Shown here one piece after another: positions 1 through 9,043 of a DNA stretch of 64,000 bases; positions within the stretch are counted from its first letter, which is position 1, and each line of letters starts with the position of its first letter. The position numbers were made by a program, and so were the translations under genes. Below the pieces are notes generated by a model, which had not been told where the DNA came from, made no database searches, and saw only the letters and a program-made list of their open reading frames with translations. This stretch comes from Longimicrobiales bacterium (GTDB lineage: Bacteria > Gemmatimonadota > Gemmatimonadetes > Longimicrobiales > Gaopeijiaceae): assembly GCA_028278645.1 (NCBI GenBank), contig JANQDZ010000047.1:186001-250000 (forward strand). The letters are read 5' to 3'.

Positions 1-489
1 TTCTTCCGCTCCCTGGTCGGCGGAGTCGTTGCCCAACCTCCTCGCCAGGAGGTTCCGGAGGGGTGGGGCGAACGCCCAGTAGTCCTCCATGGTCGCAATT
101 GCCGCAAAGGTTGGGGGTTGGTCGGACCGGGTTTCCCGCCGCCACCCGTATCCCCCTTCTGGGAGCGCTTCAATCCTCGACCGGAGCACGAAGCCGATGG
201 GGCCCCGGGAGGCTCCAATGTGGAGGAGTGGCAGCGACGGCTGCGGGCCCAGTATAAAAAAGATGCCTGGTTTGTTCAGGTAGGGCCGGAGGGCAGGGTC
301 CCCAAGTGGGAGGATGCCGGAAAAGTCCGGGTTGCTCTCGGTTATCCTCAGGGCCCGATCCAAGTCGTCCCAAGTCTCCCTCACCAGAGCCCCGAGAAAC
401 CGATTCAGGGATTCCACCGGATTGGCTCCGGCATTGTCGGCAGGGCCCCATTCGAGGCCATCGGCAAAATCGAGCGGTTGTGGATCCAT
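1..489 (-). CDS. Hypothetical protein, C-terminus beyond the window
   Basis: An open frame runs without a stop from ATG 489 to the left edge, giving the first 163 residues of a soluble protein. A GGGAG ribosome-binding site lies about 7 nt upstream. The opening is acidic (MDPQPLDFADGLEWGP). Around residues 75-105 there is a hydrophobic stretch, GIFFILG, then LLHIGAS and FVLRSRIEAL, which loosely recalls the beta-strand/helix pattern of GIY-YIG proteins, but the diagnostic residues are not clearly there. I do not recognise the family. The reading frame is favoured over opposite-strand frames because it continues to the window edge and has a good start. It lies just downstream of the SARP regulator on the same strand, 72 nt away, so co-transcription is possible. 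Confidence 0.6.
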   Translation of the reverse strand, partial: MDPQPLDFADGLEWGPADNAGANPVESLNRFLGALVRETWDDLDRALRITESNPDFSGILPLGDPALRPYLNKPGIFFILGPQPSLPLLHIGASRGPIGFVLRSRIEALPEGGYGWRRETRSDQPPTFAAIATMEDYWAFAPPLRNLLARRLGNDSADQGAEE

Positions 490-561
490 CCGAACTCTCC
501 CGGGGGGGGAGTCTCAGGATAGCCGCCAAGCGTCAAAGAGGCGTCAAGCTCCGCCGTTGAC

Positions 562-3500
562 TCAGTAACGCTCTCCAGGCCAAACCGTCAGGTTCCTGAC
601 GAAGACCTCCGTTCCCACCGCGTCGCCCTGAATCACGAGGTGGAACTTCCCGGTCTCCAGGTTCTGGAGGGTCACCGGCGCCGAGGCGATACGCTCCCTG
701 TTCAGCACAATCGTGGCAACACCGTCCACTCGGACCTGGAGGGCGATGTGGATCCAGTCGCCCGTTGGCAGCACCTCAGGCACCCTCACGTCCCGGACCA
801 GGCCCGGGGTGGTGCTTATAGACACCTCGCTCGGATCGAACTTCTGCAGATCCCGAGCGGGGTAGTGGACACAAGCTTGTGCCCGGATGGCCGTTGTGCC
901 GGCTGCCAGGTCGGACTGCTCAAGGTCCACGTCTCTGAGACAGAATCCGAAGTTCTGGTGAACGCTTCTGGTGAGCTCGAAGCGGAACTCCATCTCCACC
1001 GTGATGCCCCAATCCAGCTCGATCTCCGCCACTGAAATGAGGCCATCGGCGTATTTTTCGTCGCCCTGTAGTCGTAGGACAGGATTGCCGTCCAGCGTGT
1101 CCGCGACGCCTGGATGGGAACCAAGCTCGCGCCAGTCCGGCAATCCCGGTTTGCTGAAGTCGTCCTCAAACACCTCCAATTGGGGACCCCGGTCCTCTAC
1201 TTCGACTACGAGTGTGTCCACCAGGGAGTATCCCCACCTGCCCAGGATGGACGTTTGCCCTACCCCGTTTCCCGTGACCTCCAGGTACGGACCCATGGTG
1301 GCGATGGTTGGATCCAGGGATTCCCACTGTATCCGGTCCGCCGATTTGGTGCCATCCGAGTACAGCACCCAGGCCTTGAGGTCCTGTTCCTGCCCCCGGC
1401 CGATCCGAACCGTGTCCACCTCGATCCAGACGGTGTCTCTCTCGGTTCGAACCGAGTCCACCCCGATGCGAATCCCTACCGGAAAGGGATGAGCTGCAGG
1501 TGGATGCCACTGGGGGTAGTCAGCCTGCCCTTCTACCATCGGAAGCCGGTGGATCTGTCCGGTTTCAATCTCGAAAAGAAGGGGAACCAGGCGGCGGTCC
1601 AAGACTCCCATGTAGGCAAGGGCGGAACCGTCCGGAGAGCAGGTGGGTCGGAGACCAGGGTCGACCTGAAGAAGCGTGTCCTGGGTCATCTCCGGGACCG
1701 AGATATGGATGAGGAAAGCCTCACCACCGTTGTTGGACGATACGACCAGGGATTCCCCGCACCAGGTGACCCCGTGGATGTTCCCCAGGACGGCTTTCCC
1801 GAGTCGCTCTCCGTGGACGGAAGAGACGATCAGAGTGTCCTGGTTCGAGTGAGCCGAAAACGCCAATAGGTCTCCGGCAGGGGACCAGTGGGCATGGGAA
1901 ACGTGTCCGTGACCCTCATAGATCATTTCCCTCCTTTGGTCCTCCGGCCATCCCCGATAGAGGCTGGCGCTGAACGGGTCCGAGCCAAGGTTCTCGGAGA
2001 CAAAGAGGATTTGGGAACCATCCGGGTGGAGATCGTAAAGGGTTTGGTCGCCGGAGTCCGGGAATAGTGGAAGGACAGACCCGTCGTCCAACATTACGGT
2101 CATGTCTGGGCCGGCGGTGGCCTCATAGGCCCCGAACCAGTGGTACCCTCCCGTGCGTGAGGGGAAAATGTGGCGGACTCCCTCGGGGGGTGGCGGATCG
2201 AGCGGAGCAGTGGTCCAGTCTTCAGGCGGGAGAGAGCTCACCTCGACGGCATACGGGCCCTGCCCCTGAAGTCTGAAGATGATCTCCCCCCCGCCGTAGA
2301 GGGGCGGATCCGGTGGGGGGCCCCAGGGAAGGTTCCCTGTCCCCCAAAGGACGCCGAGGGGCAAGGCAAAGAGGATCACTGCCACCGCCGCCAGCGTCCC
2401 CAGGCTCATCCCGAACCAAGAGCCGGGCTTTTGTGTCTCCGGTGGGGATCCCACCAGGTGCCTGGAGGCGATCTCCCGAAGTAGATCGTGGACGAAGTCC
2501 AGAGATGATCCGTTCACCCACTCGATGACGCCACCTTCCAACACCTCGGTGAGGGCTTGGGTGAAAACATTGGAAGGAAGCTGGGTTTTGGTCTGAAGAA
2601 ACTCTGAAGAACGGGCCCGGTCTTCCGTTGCCAGAGTTGCAGCCAGATAGGCCCCGGGCTCCGAAAGCCGGTCCATACGCTCTCGCAGCAGGACACGGAT
2701 GTTCTCGGGCAGCTCGAACTCTTCCGGCAACTCAGAAGTCTGGAAGACCCAACCGGGGCCTTCCATCCGGAGGATCCCCTCCTGGTGCAGCTCCTTCAGG
2801 ACTTCCCGGATAAAAAGCGGATTTCCGCCCGTTGCCCGGTGGATTTTCCGGACGATCCCAGAGGCTTCCTCCGAATCGGGGAAAGTGGCCCCCAAGGCCA
2901 GGAGCTCTCCCACCTCCTCCTCGATGAGGGATTCCAAAACGAAACGGCTGGCTCCGGCTTCTTCCACCAGAGCTGCCTCAACGGTTTCCCAATGCCGGCT
3001 GGTCAGGTCCGATCGTCCGAGTATGAGGAAGAAGACTTGTTGTTCCCTGCACCGGTTGGCTAGGCCTGTGAACAGCGTACGGCTGTCGGGATCCACCCAC
3101 TGGAAGTCGTCGACCAGAACCGCAAGCGGATGTTCAAATGTGGTGGCTTCCAGGAGATCCGTCGTTGCGTCGAGGATCGCCGCCGGAGATACGCCAGTGG
3201 TTGTCTGGAGATTGATGGCATCCCGACCCATGCTCGGGAGCATGGCCCGAAGGAGGGAATCGGAGGCAGAGGAGATCCCAGCCGATCCGGGTAGACGGAG
3301 AAGCTGACGGACCAGGTCTGCGGCGCCCCCCCAGCGTAAGGTGGATTCCCCCTTCGTCCCTTTTAAGGCGACCGCTCGCACCTCGGCTCCCGAGACGTAG
3401 GAGAGCAGCTCCTCCGCCAGTCTGGTTTTCCCTATTCCAGACGGGCCGGTGATCACGGCCACCCGTGTCCTGCCCTGGTCGACATCTCGCCAGAGGTTGT

Positions 3501-4293
3501 GGAGACCCGCGAGCTCTCGACTCCGGCCCACGAACTCCATGGGGAAGCTCTCCCCCTCGCTGACCCTCGATCGTTGTTCGAGGGCTATGGTTTCCAGCCT
3601 CTCGTCCAGGACGTTCAGCCGTTTGACGGAGTCCGGGGCTTCACCCAGCACTTTGTGGGCGTCGGAGAGTGCTTTTCTCGCCGCGTCCAAGCGGAGAAGA
3701 TGGAGAAGAAGCTGAATCCTCTCTCGGTGGCAGACCTCCGAAGCCGGCGTAACCGCCACGGCCTCGTCCAACGCTGAGAGGGCGGCTTCCGGACTTCCTG
3801 CGTCGGTCAGGATCCTGGCGTGCTGAAGGAGGGCCTTGGTGAAGCGGGCTTCCAGAGTGCTCCCCAACTCCTCCGTCCAGCGGTTCCAATGCCGGACTCC
3901 GGCGAGAACGAAATGATCCAAGACGGGCCCTCGCCAAAGTCCCCGGGCGTCGTCGACCCTGCCCTCCGCCAAAGCTTCGGAGAACGCTTGCAGGTCGGTC
4001 TCCAATGCGCCGGCCCGGAGAGACAGCGGATCGTGGTTCGCAAAGACGTCCTCTCCCAAGGCGGTTTTGAGGACCCAAAGGGCCTGTCGCACGGAGTGAC
4101 GCCCGTGCTGACGGTCGGCCCCGGGCCAGAGGAGATCGGCCAGGTCGTCACGGGAGACCGGTGAGTCGGAACAGGCCACATATATAAGGAGAGCCAGAGG
4201 TTTCCCCAGGGAGAGAGAAACCGGATTCCCGTGGTCGTCAAGAACCTCCGGGGGACCGAGCACATTGAGTTGGCGTGCCAGAAAAACCTCCAA
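562..4293 (-). CDS. SARP/BTAD-AAA ATPase regulator with membrane anchor and extracytoplasmic beta-propeller, Ig-like and jelly-roll domains
   Basis: This 1243-residue protein appears to be a transcription regulator that spans the membrane. Residues 1-100 resemble an OmpR/SARP winged helix (opening QLNVLGPPEV, then SRDDLADLLWPG). Residues 100-240 are a BTAD helical repeat. Residues 253-560 are an AAA/STAND-type ATPase with Walker A GPSGIGKT (283-290) and Walker B VLVDDFQW (392-399). One membrane segment lies at 631-651. After it come WD40/PD40-like propeller repeats (about 670-905), an Ig-like BIG2-type domain (about 930-985, with WESLDPTIATM) and a C-terminal concanavalin/LamG-like jelly roll (about 990-1243). 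SARP-AAA proteins normally continue into cytoplasmic TPR repeats, so the extracytoplasmic C-half is unusual. The start is TTG at 4293, where the SARP fold begins. Its ligand and target genes are unknown. Confidence 0.85.
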   Translation of the reverse strand: MEVFLARQLNVLGPPEVLDDHGNPVSLSLGKPLALLIYVACSDSPVSRDDLADLLWPGADRQHGRHSVRQALWVLKTALGEDVFANHDPLSLRAGALETDLQAFSEALAEGRVDDARGLWRGPVLDHFVLAGVRHWNRWTEELGSTLEARFTKALLQHARILTDAGSPEAALSALDEAVAVTPASEVCHRERIQLLLHLLRLDAARKALSDAHKVLGEAPDSVKRLNVLDERLETIALEQRSRVSEGESFPMEFVGRSRELAGLHNLWRDVDQGRTRVAVITGPSGIGKTRLAEELLSYVSGAEVRAVALKGTKGESTLRWGGAADLVRQLLRLPGSAGISSASDSLLRAMLPSMGRDAINLQTTTGVSPAAILDATTDLLEATTFEHPLAVLVDDFQWVDPDSRTLFTGLANRCREQQVFFLILGRSDLTSRHWETVEAALVEEAGASRFVLESLIEEEVGELLALGATFPDSEEASGIVRKIHRATGGNPLFIREVLKELHQEGILRMEGPGWVFQTSELPEEFELPENIRVLLRERMDRLSEPGAYLAATLATEDRARSSEFLQTKTQLPSNVFTQALTEVLEGGVIEWVNGSSLDFVHDLLREIASRHLVGSPPETQKPGSWFGMSLGTLAAVAVILFALPLGVLWGTGNLPWGPPPDPPLYGGGEIIFRLQGQGPYAVEVSSLPPEDWTTAPLDPPPPEGVRHIFPSRTGGYHWFGAYEATAGPDMTVMLDDGSVLPLFPDSGDQTLYDLHPDGSQILFVSENLGSDPFSASLYRGWPEDQRREMIYEGHGHVSHAHWSPAGDLLAFSAHSNQDTLIVSSVHGERLGKAVLGNIHGVTWCGESLVVSSNNGGEAFLIHISVPEMTQDTLLQVDPGLRPTCSPDGSALAYMGVLDRRLVPLLFEIETGQIHRLPMVEGQADYPQWHPPAAHPFPVGIRIGVDSVRTERDTVWIEVDTVRIGRGQEQDLKAWVLYSDGTKSADRIQWESLDPTIATMGPYLEVTGNGVGQTSILGRWGYSLVDTLVVEVEDRGPQLEVFEDDFSKPGLPDWRELGSHPGVADTLDGNPVLRLQGDEKYADGLISVAEIELDWGITVEMEFRFELTRSVHQNFGFCLRDVDLEQSDLAAGTTAIRAQACVHYPARDLQKFDPSEVSISTTPGLVRDVRVPEVLPTGDWIHIALQVRVDGVATIVLNRERIASAPVTLQNLETGKFHLVIQGDAVGTEVFVRNLTVWPGERY

Positions 4294-4460
4294 CTGGAGT
4301 TCGACGCCAGCGAGGTTCCTTCACTTCCGGTCCCGTGTGGCTGGGGGGGGGAGTCACGCGAGATATCTGGAAGAATCCTCACAAAGCTGAGGGTGGGTGT
4401 ACCCAATGCGCAACACCCGGAGGTTAGGGGGGAGAAAAGACGTTCGGGCTGTTTTTGGAC

Positions 4461-4931
4461 TCAAAAAAACAGACGAAGGATCCTCAGGGCCCAGTCCATT
4501 CCGGCCAGAAGCGTCGGAAGTAGCGTCAAACCGACGGAAAAGGTCAGGCCCATGCGGAAAAGGGCCGGACCCGTTGGGAGAATCTTGCCGCGGCTGAGCT
4601 TCTCGATGGCGGTTTCGGCCAAGGGACCAAGGAAGTAGCAGATGTTGGCCAGGGCCCCAAAAGCGATAATGGGAGCCCAACTCCAGACCTGGTTATGGGG
4701 CGAGGGAGGGAGAGACATCAGGACACTGAAGATCCCGAGGGAGGCAAACCCGGATGCTCCGACGAAGAGGTTGTACTTCAGACGGCGAGATTCCCACCAC
4801 TTCAGGATTCCCCAGGGATTTCGGGGAGCAGGGGAAGGATAGAGGAAGTCGGTCAGACCGCCTCGGCCGCCATCCTCCGGGCCCTCTTCCAGGCCAAGGT
4901 GTCTCTCGAATACCTCCAACTCGTCGGACAT
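4461..4931 (-). CDS. Small membrane protein with three predicted membrane segments
   Basis: The gene encodes 156 residues from ATG 4931. The first 50 residues are acidic and cytoplasmic-looking (MSDELEVFERHLGLEEG). Three hydrophobic segments follow: roughly 62-85 (YNLFVGASGFASLGIFSVLM), 92-115 (IIAFGALANICYFLGP) and 130-155 near the C-terminus. The C-terminus is the last membrane helix itself. A much longer upstream extension of this frame is antisense to the S9 peptidase leader and has no membrane or domain character, so I chose the internal start. It is divergent from the S9 peptidase gene and lies just upstream of the SARP regulator on the same strand. No family is recognised. Confidence 0.65.
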   Translation of the reverse strand: MSDELEVFERHLGLEEGPEDGGRGGLTDFLYPSPAPRNPWGILKWWESRRLKYNLFVGASGFASLGIFSVLMSLPPSPHNQVWSWAPIIAFGALANICYFLGPLAETAIEKLSRGKILPTGPALFRMGLTFSVGLTLLPTLLAGMDWALRILRLFF

Positions 4932-5069
4932 GTTTGTAGCATGTTCGAAGCGGAGAACGTGGGCAAGGAAAATCGACGGTGTTTTTCTCTGGTAGCCCAG
5001 GGAGCCGGTAGCCGCCAAATTCTCTGGTAAACCCGCTTTTTTTTGACCGGATAACCCAAAGGAATGACC

Positions 5070-7844
5070 ATGAGACAGGTGTTTGAAGGGTTCGGGATCC
5101 TTCTTATGATCCTCGCCCCATTCCCAATGGGCGCACCCGCCTTGGCTGCCCAGGACGCAGATTCGGCGGCGGAAGCCACGTCCCAGGAAGGTCCGAGGCC
5201 CCTGACGCTGGAGGACTACGGTCGCTGGTCCACCATAGGCCAAGTGGCCCTCTCGGCCGATGGCCGTTGGATGACGTATGCGTACGCACCCAATGAAGGG
5301 GATTCAAAGCTCTACCTAAGGGACCTGGACGACCTCACTGGAGACCCGGTGGAGCTGTCGGAGAACGGGACCGGCCCCCAATTCAGTGCCGACTCGAGGT
5401 GGCTGGCCTACACCGTCTCTTCCGGGGAAGGGGAGGATCGGACCCGGACGCTTTTCCTCATGGACCTCGAATCTGAGGATCGATGGGAAGTGGATAATCC
5501 CTCGTCCTCTTCTTTCTCCGACGACTCTCGGTGGTTCGCGGCGCACAAGTCTCGTCCCGGCGAAGACGACGGGCCGAGGGGGGCAGACTTGATCCTTCAC
5601 GACCTCGGGGAGGGATCCATTACCAACATCGGGAACGTCGCCGAGGTGGCCTTCAACAAGGGCAGCACCCACATGGCGTATACCGTCGACGCCGAAGGTA
5701 AGGCCGGCAATGGGGTTTTCCTCTTGGAGTTGGGTAGTGGCCGGATGCTCCGCCTCGATACTGGAGACTTCTTCTACCAGGGGATCTCTTGGCACGAAGA
5801 AGGCAGGGCCCTCGCGGTCCTGCGAGGAAATGAGCCCGATGGTTTGGTTCTACGGGAGAATCAGCTGTTGACCTTCCCAACCCCTAGTTCCGACGCCCAG
5901 ATCTACGATCCGGTTACCGATTCGTCTTTCCCGGAGGGTTACGTCATCAGTGAGAACCGGGCCCCGTCCTGGAGCGAGGACGCTGAGAGGGTCTTCGTCG
6001 GAATCAAGGCACAACAAGAGGAGCTGGAGGAAGGCGAAGGACCGAAGGCGGATGTGGTGGTTTGGCACTGGAAGGACAAGAGGGTCCAGAGTCAGCAAGA
6101 GGTACAAGCCGGGAGGGACCGACGGACCACCTATCTCTCAGTGGTGAACCTGGACGGTTCGCGTTTCTTCCGGCTCGCGACGGAGGAGATGGAACAGGTT
6201 CAACTCACTCAGAATGGCCGGTGGGCAGTGGGTTTCGACGACTCGGAGTACTGGACCGATCGTGACCACGAGCGCAATCGAAACGATGTCTTCCGAATTG
6301 ATCCGACGACCGGTGACAGAGCCCTCATCACCGAGGCCCTTATCACAAGCATGGGGACTTCGCCGGATTCGAGATGGTTCCTCTATTGGCAGGACCAGAA
6401 GGTCCAAGCCTATGCCCTGGACTTGGGCTGGACTGTAGACCTCACCGCCGCCGCAGGGGGGATCGACTTCGAGAACAAGGAGTTTGATCGACCGGTGGAG
6501 AAACCCACCTACGGCGTCGGGGGTTGGTCCACCGACGGCGAGGCGGTCTTCTTGAACCACAAATACGACGTTTGGCAGGTGCCGCTGAACGGGGGAGAGG
6601 CCGTCAATCTCACTGGTGGCATGGGAGCCCGGGACGAGATCCGGTTCAGGATCATGGACCTGGACCCGGAGGATGACGGAATTGAAACGTCGGATCCGGT
6701 CCTCCTTTCGGCCTACGGGGAGTGGACAAAGAAGTCCGGTTACTTCCAGGCGAATCCAGGGCGGGCTCCGAAAGAGCTTCTCTTCGAGGACGCGATGTTG
6801 GGCACGGCCGGCTTCCGTGGGTCGGGAATCCGCAAGGCAAAGGACGCGGACCGAGTCCTCTTTACCCGACAAACCTTCGTTGACTTTCCAGACTTCTGGG
6901 TGACCGACTCGAGGTTCACCGCCCCGCTCAAGGTCACGGACGCCAACCCCCAGCAGGCGGAGTTCCTATGGGGAAGCCGGGTCCTGGTCGACTACACCGA
7001 TAATCGAGGCCACGACCTTCAAGCGACGCTGGCTCTTCCGGCCAACTACGAGGCGGGAACTCGTTATCCGATGATCATCTACTTTTACGAGAAGATGAGT
7101 CAGCGGCACCACGAGTACTCCAGGCCGACCTATGATGATCGGCCGCACATGTCCACGTACGCCAGTAATGGATATCTGGTTCTGATGCCTGACATCGTCT
7201 ACGACATGGGGTATCCTGGGAGCTCTTCCCTGGACGACGTGGTTTCGGCGGCCCAGGCGGCCATCGATCAAGGGTATGCCGACCCTGACCGGATCTGCCT
7301 CCAGGGGCATAGCTGGGGAGGGTACGAATCCTCATTCATCGTGACCCAGACCGATATGTTCGCCTGTGTGGTGACTGGCGCGCCCCTCACGAATCTCGTA
7401 TCCATGCACAATATCCTGTACAGACAATCCGGAAGCCCGAATGCCAATCTCATCGAATGGGGGCAGGGGCGGATGGACACGAGCCCGTTCCATGATTTGG
7501 ACCGCTATATCGCTGAATCACCGGTGCACAACGTGCAGGGAATCACGACGCCATTCCTTATCCTGCATGGGACGGATGACGGGGCGGTGGATTGGAACCA
7601 AGGGTTGGAGTACTACATCGCGGCCCGACGCATGGGGAAAGAGGTCATCCTCCTTTCCTACCCGGGAGAGCCGCACCACCTGAGCCGAGAGGAAAACCAG
7701 AAGGACTTTCAGATCAGAATGAAGCAGTACTTCGATCACTACTTAAAGGACGCTCCTGCTCCGACCTGGATGAAAGACGGCGTGCCCTTCCTCGAGAAAG
7801 ATCGGATCGGGCCAACGGCTGGGCTGGAAAAGGGCGGGATCTAG
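5070..7844 (+). CDS. Exported S9 family peptidase (prolyl oligopeptidase type)
   Basis: This is a serine peptidase of the S9 family, likely acting on peptides in the periplasm. From ATG 5070 it is 924 residues long. A signal peptide occupies about residues 1-26 (cut near ALAAQ). Residues about 40-620 form a WD40-like beta-propeller (ALSADGRWMTY, FSADSRWLAY, SPDSRWFLYW). The C-terminal alpha/beta-hydrolase carries the triad Ser748 in GHSWGGY, Asp837 in HGTDDGAV and His869 in GEPHHL. An ATG at 5064 is in frame but sits 1 nt after the AAGGA motif, whereas 5070 has normal spacing. The gene is complete. The downstream PPIase gene starts 38 nt after it, suggesting an operon whose second product helps fold exported proteins. 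Confidence 0.93.
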   Translation: MRQVFEGFGILLMILAPFPMGAPALAAQDADSAAEATSQEGPRPLTLEDYGRWSTIGQVALSADGRWMTYAYAPNEGDSKLYLRDLDDLTGDPVELSENGTGPQFSADSRWLAYTVSSGEGEDRTRTLFLMDLESEDRWEVDNPSSSSFSDDSRWFAAHKSRPGEDDGPRGADLILHDLGEGSITNIGNVAEVAFNKGSTHMAYTVDAEGKAGNGVFLLELGSGRMLRLDTGDFFYQGISWHEEGRALAVLRGNEPDGLVLRENQLLTFPTPSSDAQIYDPVTDSSFPEGYVISENRAPSWSEDAERVFVGIKAQQEELEEGEGPKADVVVWHWKDKRVQSQQEVQAGRDRRTTYLSVVNLDGSRFFRLATEEMEQVQLTQNGRWAVGFDDSEYWTDRDHERNRNDVFRIDPTTGDRALITEALITSMGTSPDSRWFLYWQDQKVQAYALDLGWTVDLTAAAGGIDFENKEFDRPVEKPTYGVGGWSTDGEAVFLNHKYDVWQVPLNGGEAVNLTGGMGARDEIRFRIMDLDPEDDGIETSDPVLLSAYGEWTKKSGYFQANPGRAPKELLFEDAMLGTAGFRGSGIRKAKDADRVLFTRQTFVDFPDFWVTDSRFTAPLKVTDANPQQAEFLWGSRVLVDYTDNRGHDLQATLALPANYEAGTRYPMIIYFYEKMSQRHHEYSRPTYDDRPHMSTYASNGYLVLMPDIVYDMGYPGSSSLDDVVSAAQAAIDQGYADPDRICLQGHSWGGYESSFIVTQTDMFACVVTGAPLTNLVSMHNILYRQSGSPNANLIEWGQGRMDTSPFHDLDRYIAESPVHNVQGITTPFLILHGTDDGAVDWNQGLEYYIAARRMGKEVILLSYPGEPHHLSREENQKDFQIRMKQYFDHYLKDAPAPTWMKDGVPFLEKDRIGPTAGLEKGGI

Positions 7845-7882
7845 GAGCTCCGGTTCCCGGCGGGGCAAAAGGAGGAAATGCC

Positions 7883-9013
7883 ATGAGGCGATTCGTGAGT
7901 GTTCTCAGCATTCCGCTTCATACTCTCGTGGGCACGGGATTGGCTCTGATCTCTTTGAGCCCCCTTGCCGGTCAAGTGGCGACTCCTCGTCCCGATCCCC
8001 AGGAATATCCCCCGGGCATTTACGCCGAGCTGCAAACTCCGAAGGGACTGATCGTTCTTTCCTTGGCCTTTGGGCGGGCGCCCATGACCGTGGCCAACTT
8101 TATCGGCCTGGCTGAAGGCACAATCCGGAACCAGGCGTTTGCAGAAGGGACGCCGTTCTATGACGGAACGGTATTCCATCGGGTTGCCCCGGGTCATGTC
8201 ATTCAGGCCGGGGTCCCGGCGTCAGAGGTCGCCTCCACTCCCGGGTACAGCATCCCCAATGAGATCCATCCAAGTCTCCGGCACGACAGAGCCGGGATGG
8301 TCGGTTTTGTGAACGGAGGCCCCCACACTGGAAAGAGTCAGTTCTATATCACCCTCGGAGACCGATCGTATCTGGACGGGGATTACACGGTCTTCGGGGA
8401 ACTTTACGATGGGATGGATGTGGTCAGGGACATTGTGCCGGGGGATCCCATCGAGACGGTGCGAATCGTACGGGTCGGAGCGGCGGCCGGCGCCTTTCGT
8501 CCCACCACCGAGTCCTTCCTGGAGATGCGGGAAGAAGTCCGGGCCAGGGTTTTGGCCGAAGAGGAGGCTCAGCGGGCGGAAGACCTGGCCTTCCTCGACG
8601 GGAGCTGGCCCCACGCTATCCAGGCGGAAGGTGGATGGAGTTATGTGGTGCTCCGGGAAGGCCGTGGGAGACCTTTGGAGGCAGGCGACACGGCCATGGT
8701 TCGCTATACCGGGCGCACCGTTCGAGGCCTCTCGTTCGCCAGCACCGAGGCGGACGGGGCGCCGGACTACTTCTGGCCCGGGACGCCTGGCGGGGACGTA
8801 TTCCGGTATGCAGTGGGAGAGAGTTCCATCAACCCGGGCTTCGACCAAGCCGTGGCCGAGATGGTGCGGGGTGAGAAGAGACTGGTGATTGTCCCGGCCG
8901 AGCTAGGGTACGACCCGGTGGGTTTCTACGGCATCGAGCGTCGCCGCGTCCCCCGGTTCGTGATCAGGCCCCGGTCGATCCTCATCTACGAGGTGGAGGT
9001 TCTGGCTCGGTAG
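7883..9013 (+). CDS. Exported cyclophilin-FKBP double peptidyl-prolyl isomerase
   Basis: This 376-residue exported protein holds two unrelated prolyl-isomerase folds. A signal peptide covers about residues 1-32 (LTHLVG-type hydrophobic core, ending SLSPLAGQ). Residues about 45-205 are cyclophilin-like: TPKGLIVLSL, VANFIGLAEG, YDGTVFHRV, then FVNGGPHTGKSQFYITL and YTVFGELYDGMDVV. Residues about 255-376 are FKBP-like: GDTAMVRYTGR, FRYAVGESSINPGFDQAV and a C-terminal SILIYEVEVL strand. The start ATG 7883 has GGAGGA 6 nt upstream; longer in-frame extensions overlap the peptidase. It probably assists folding of envelope proteins and follows the S9 peptidase on the same strand. Cyclophilin-FKBP fusions are known but sporadic. 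In the cyclophilin part the usual FHR active-site arginine is visible. Confidence 0.9.
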   Translation: MRRFVSVLSIPLHTLVGTGLALISLSPLAGQVATPRPDPQEYPPGIYAELQTPKGLIVLSLAFGRAPMTVANFIGLAEGTIRNQAFAEGTPFYDGTVFHRVAPGHVIQAGVPASEVASTPGYSIPNEIHPSLRHDRAGMVGFVNGGPHTGKSQFYITLGDRSYLDGDYTVFGELYDGMDVVRDIVPGDPIETVRIVRVGAAAGAFRPTTESFLEMREEVRARVLAEEEAQRAEDLAFLDGSWPHAIQAEGGWSYVVLREGRGRPLEAGDTAMVRYTGRTVRGLSFASTEADGAPDYFWPGTPGGDVFRYAVGESSINPGFDQAVAEMVRGEKRLVIVPAELGYDPVGFYGIERRRVPRFVIRPRSILIYEVEVLAR

Positions 9014-9043
9014 GGCCAGGAGACCCGAACCCCCGACGCCCGG

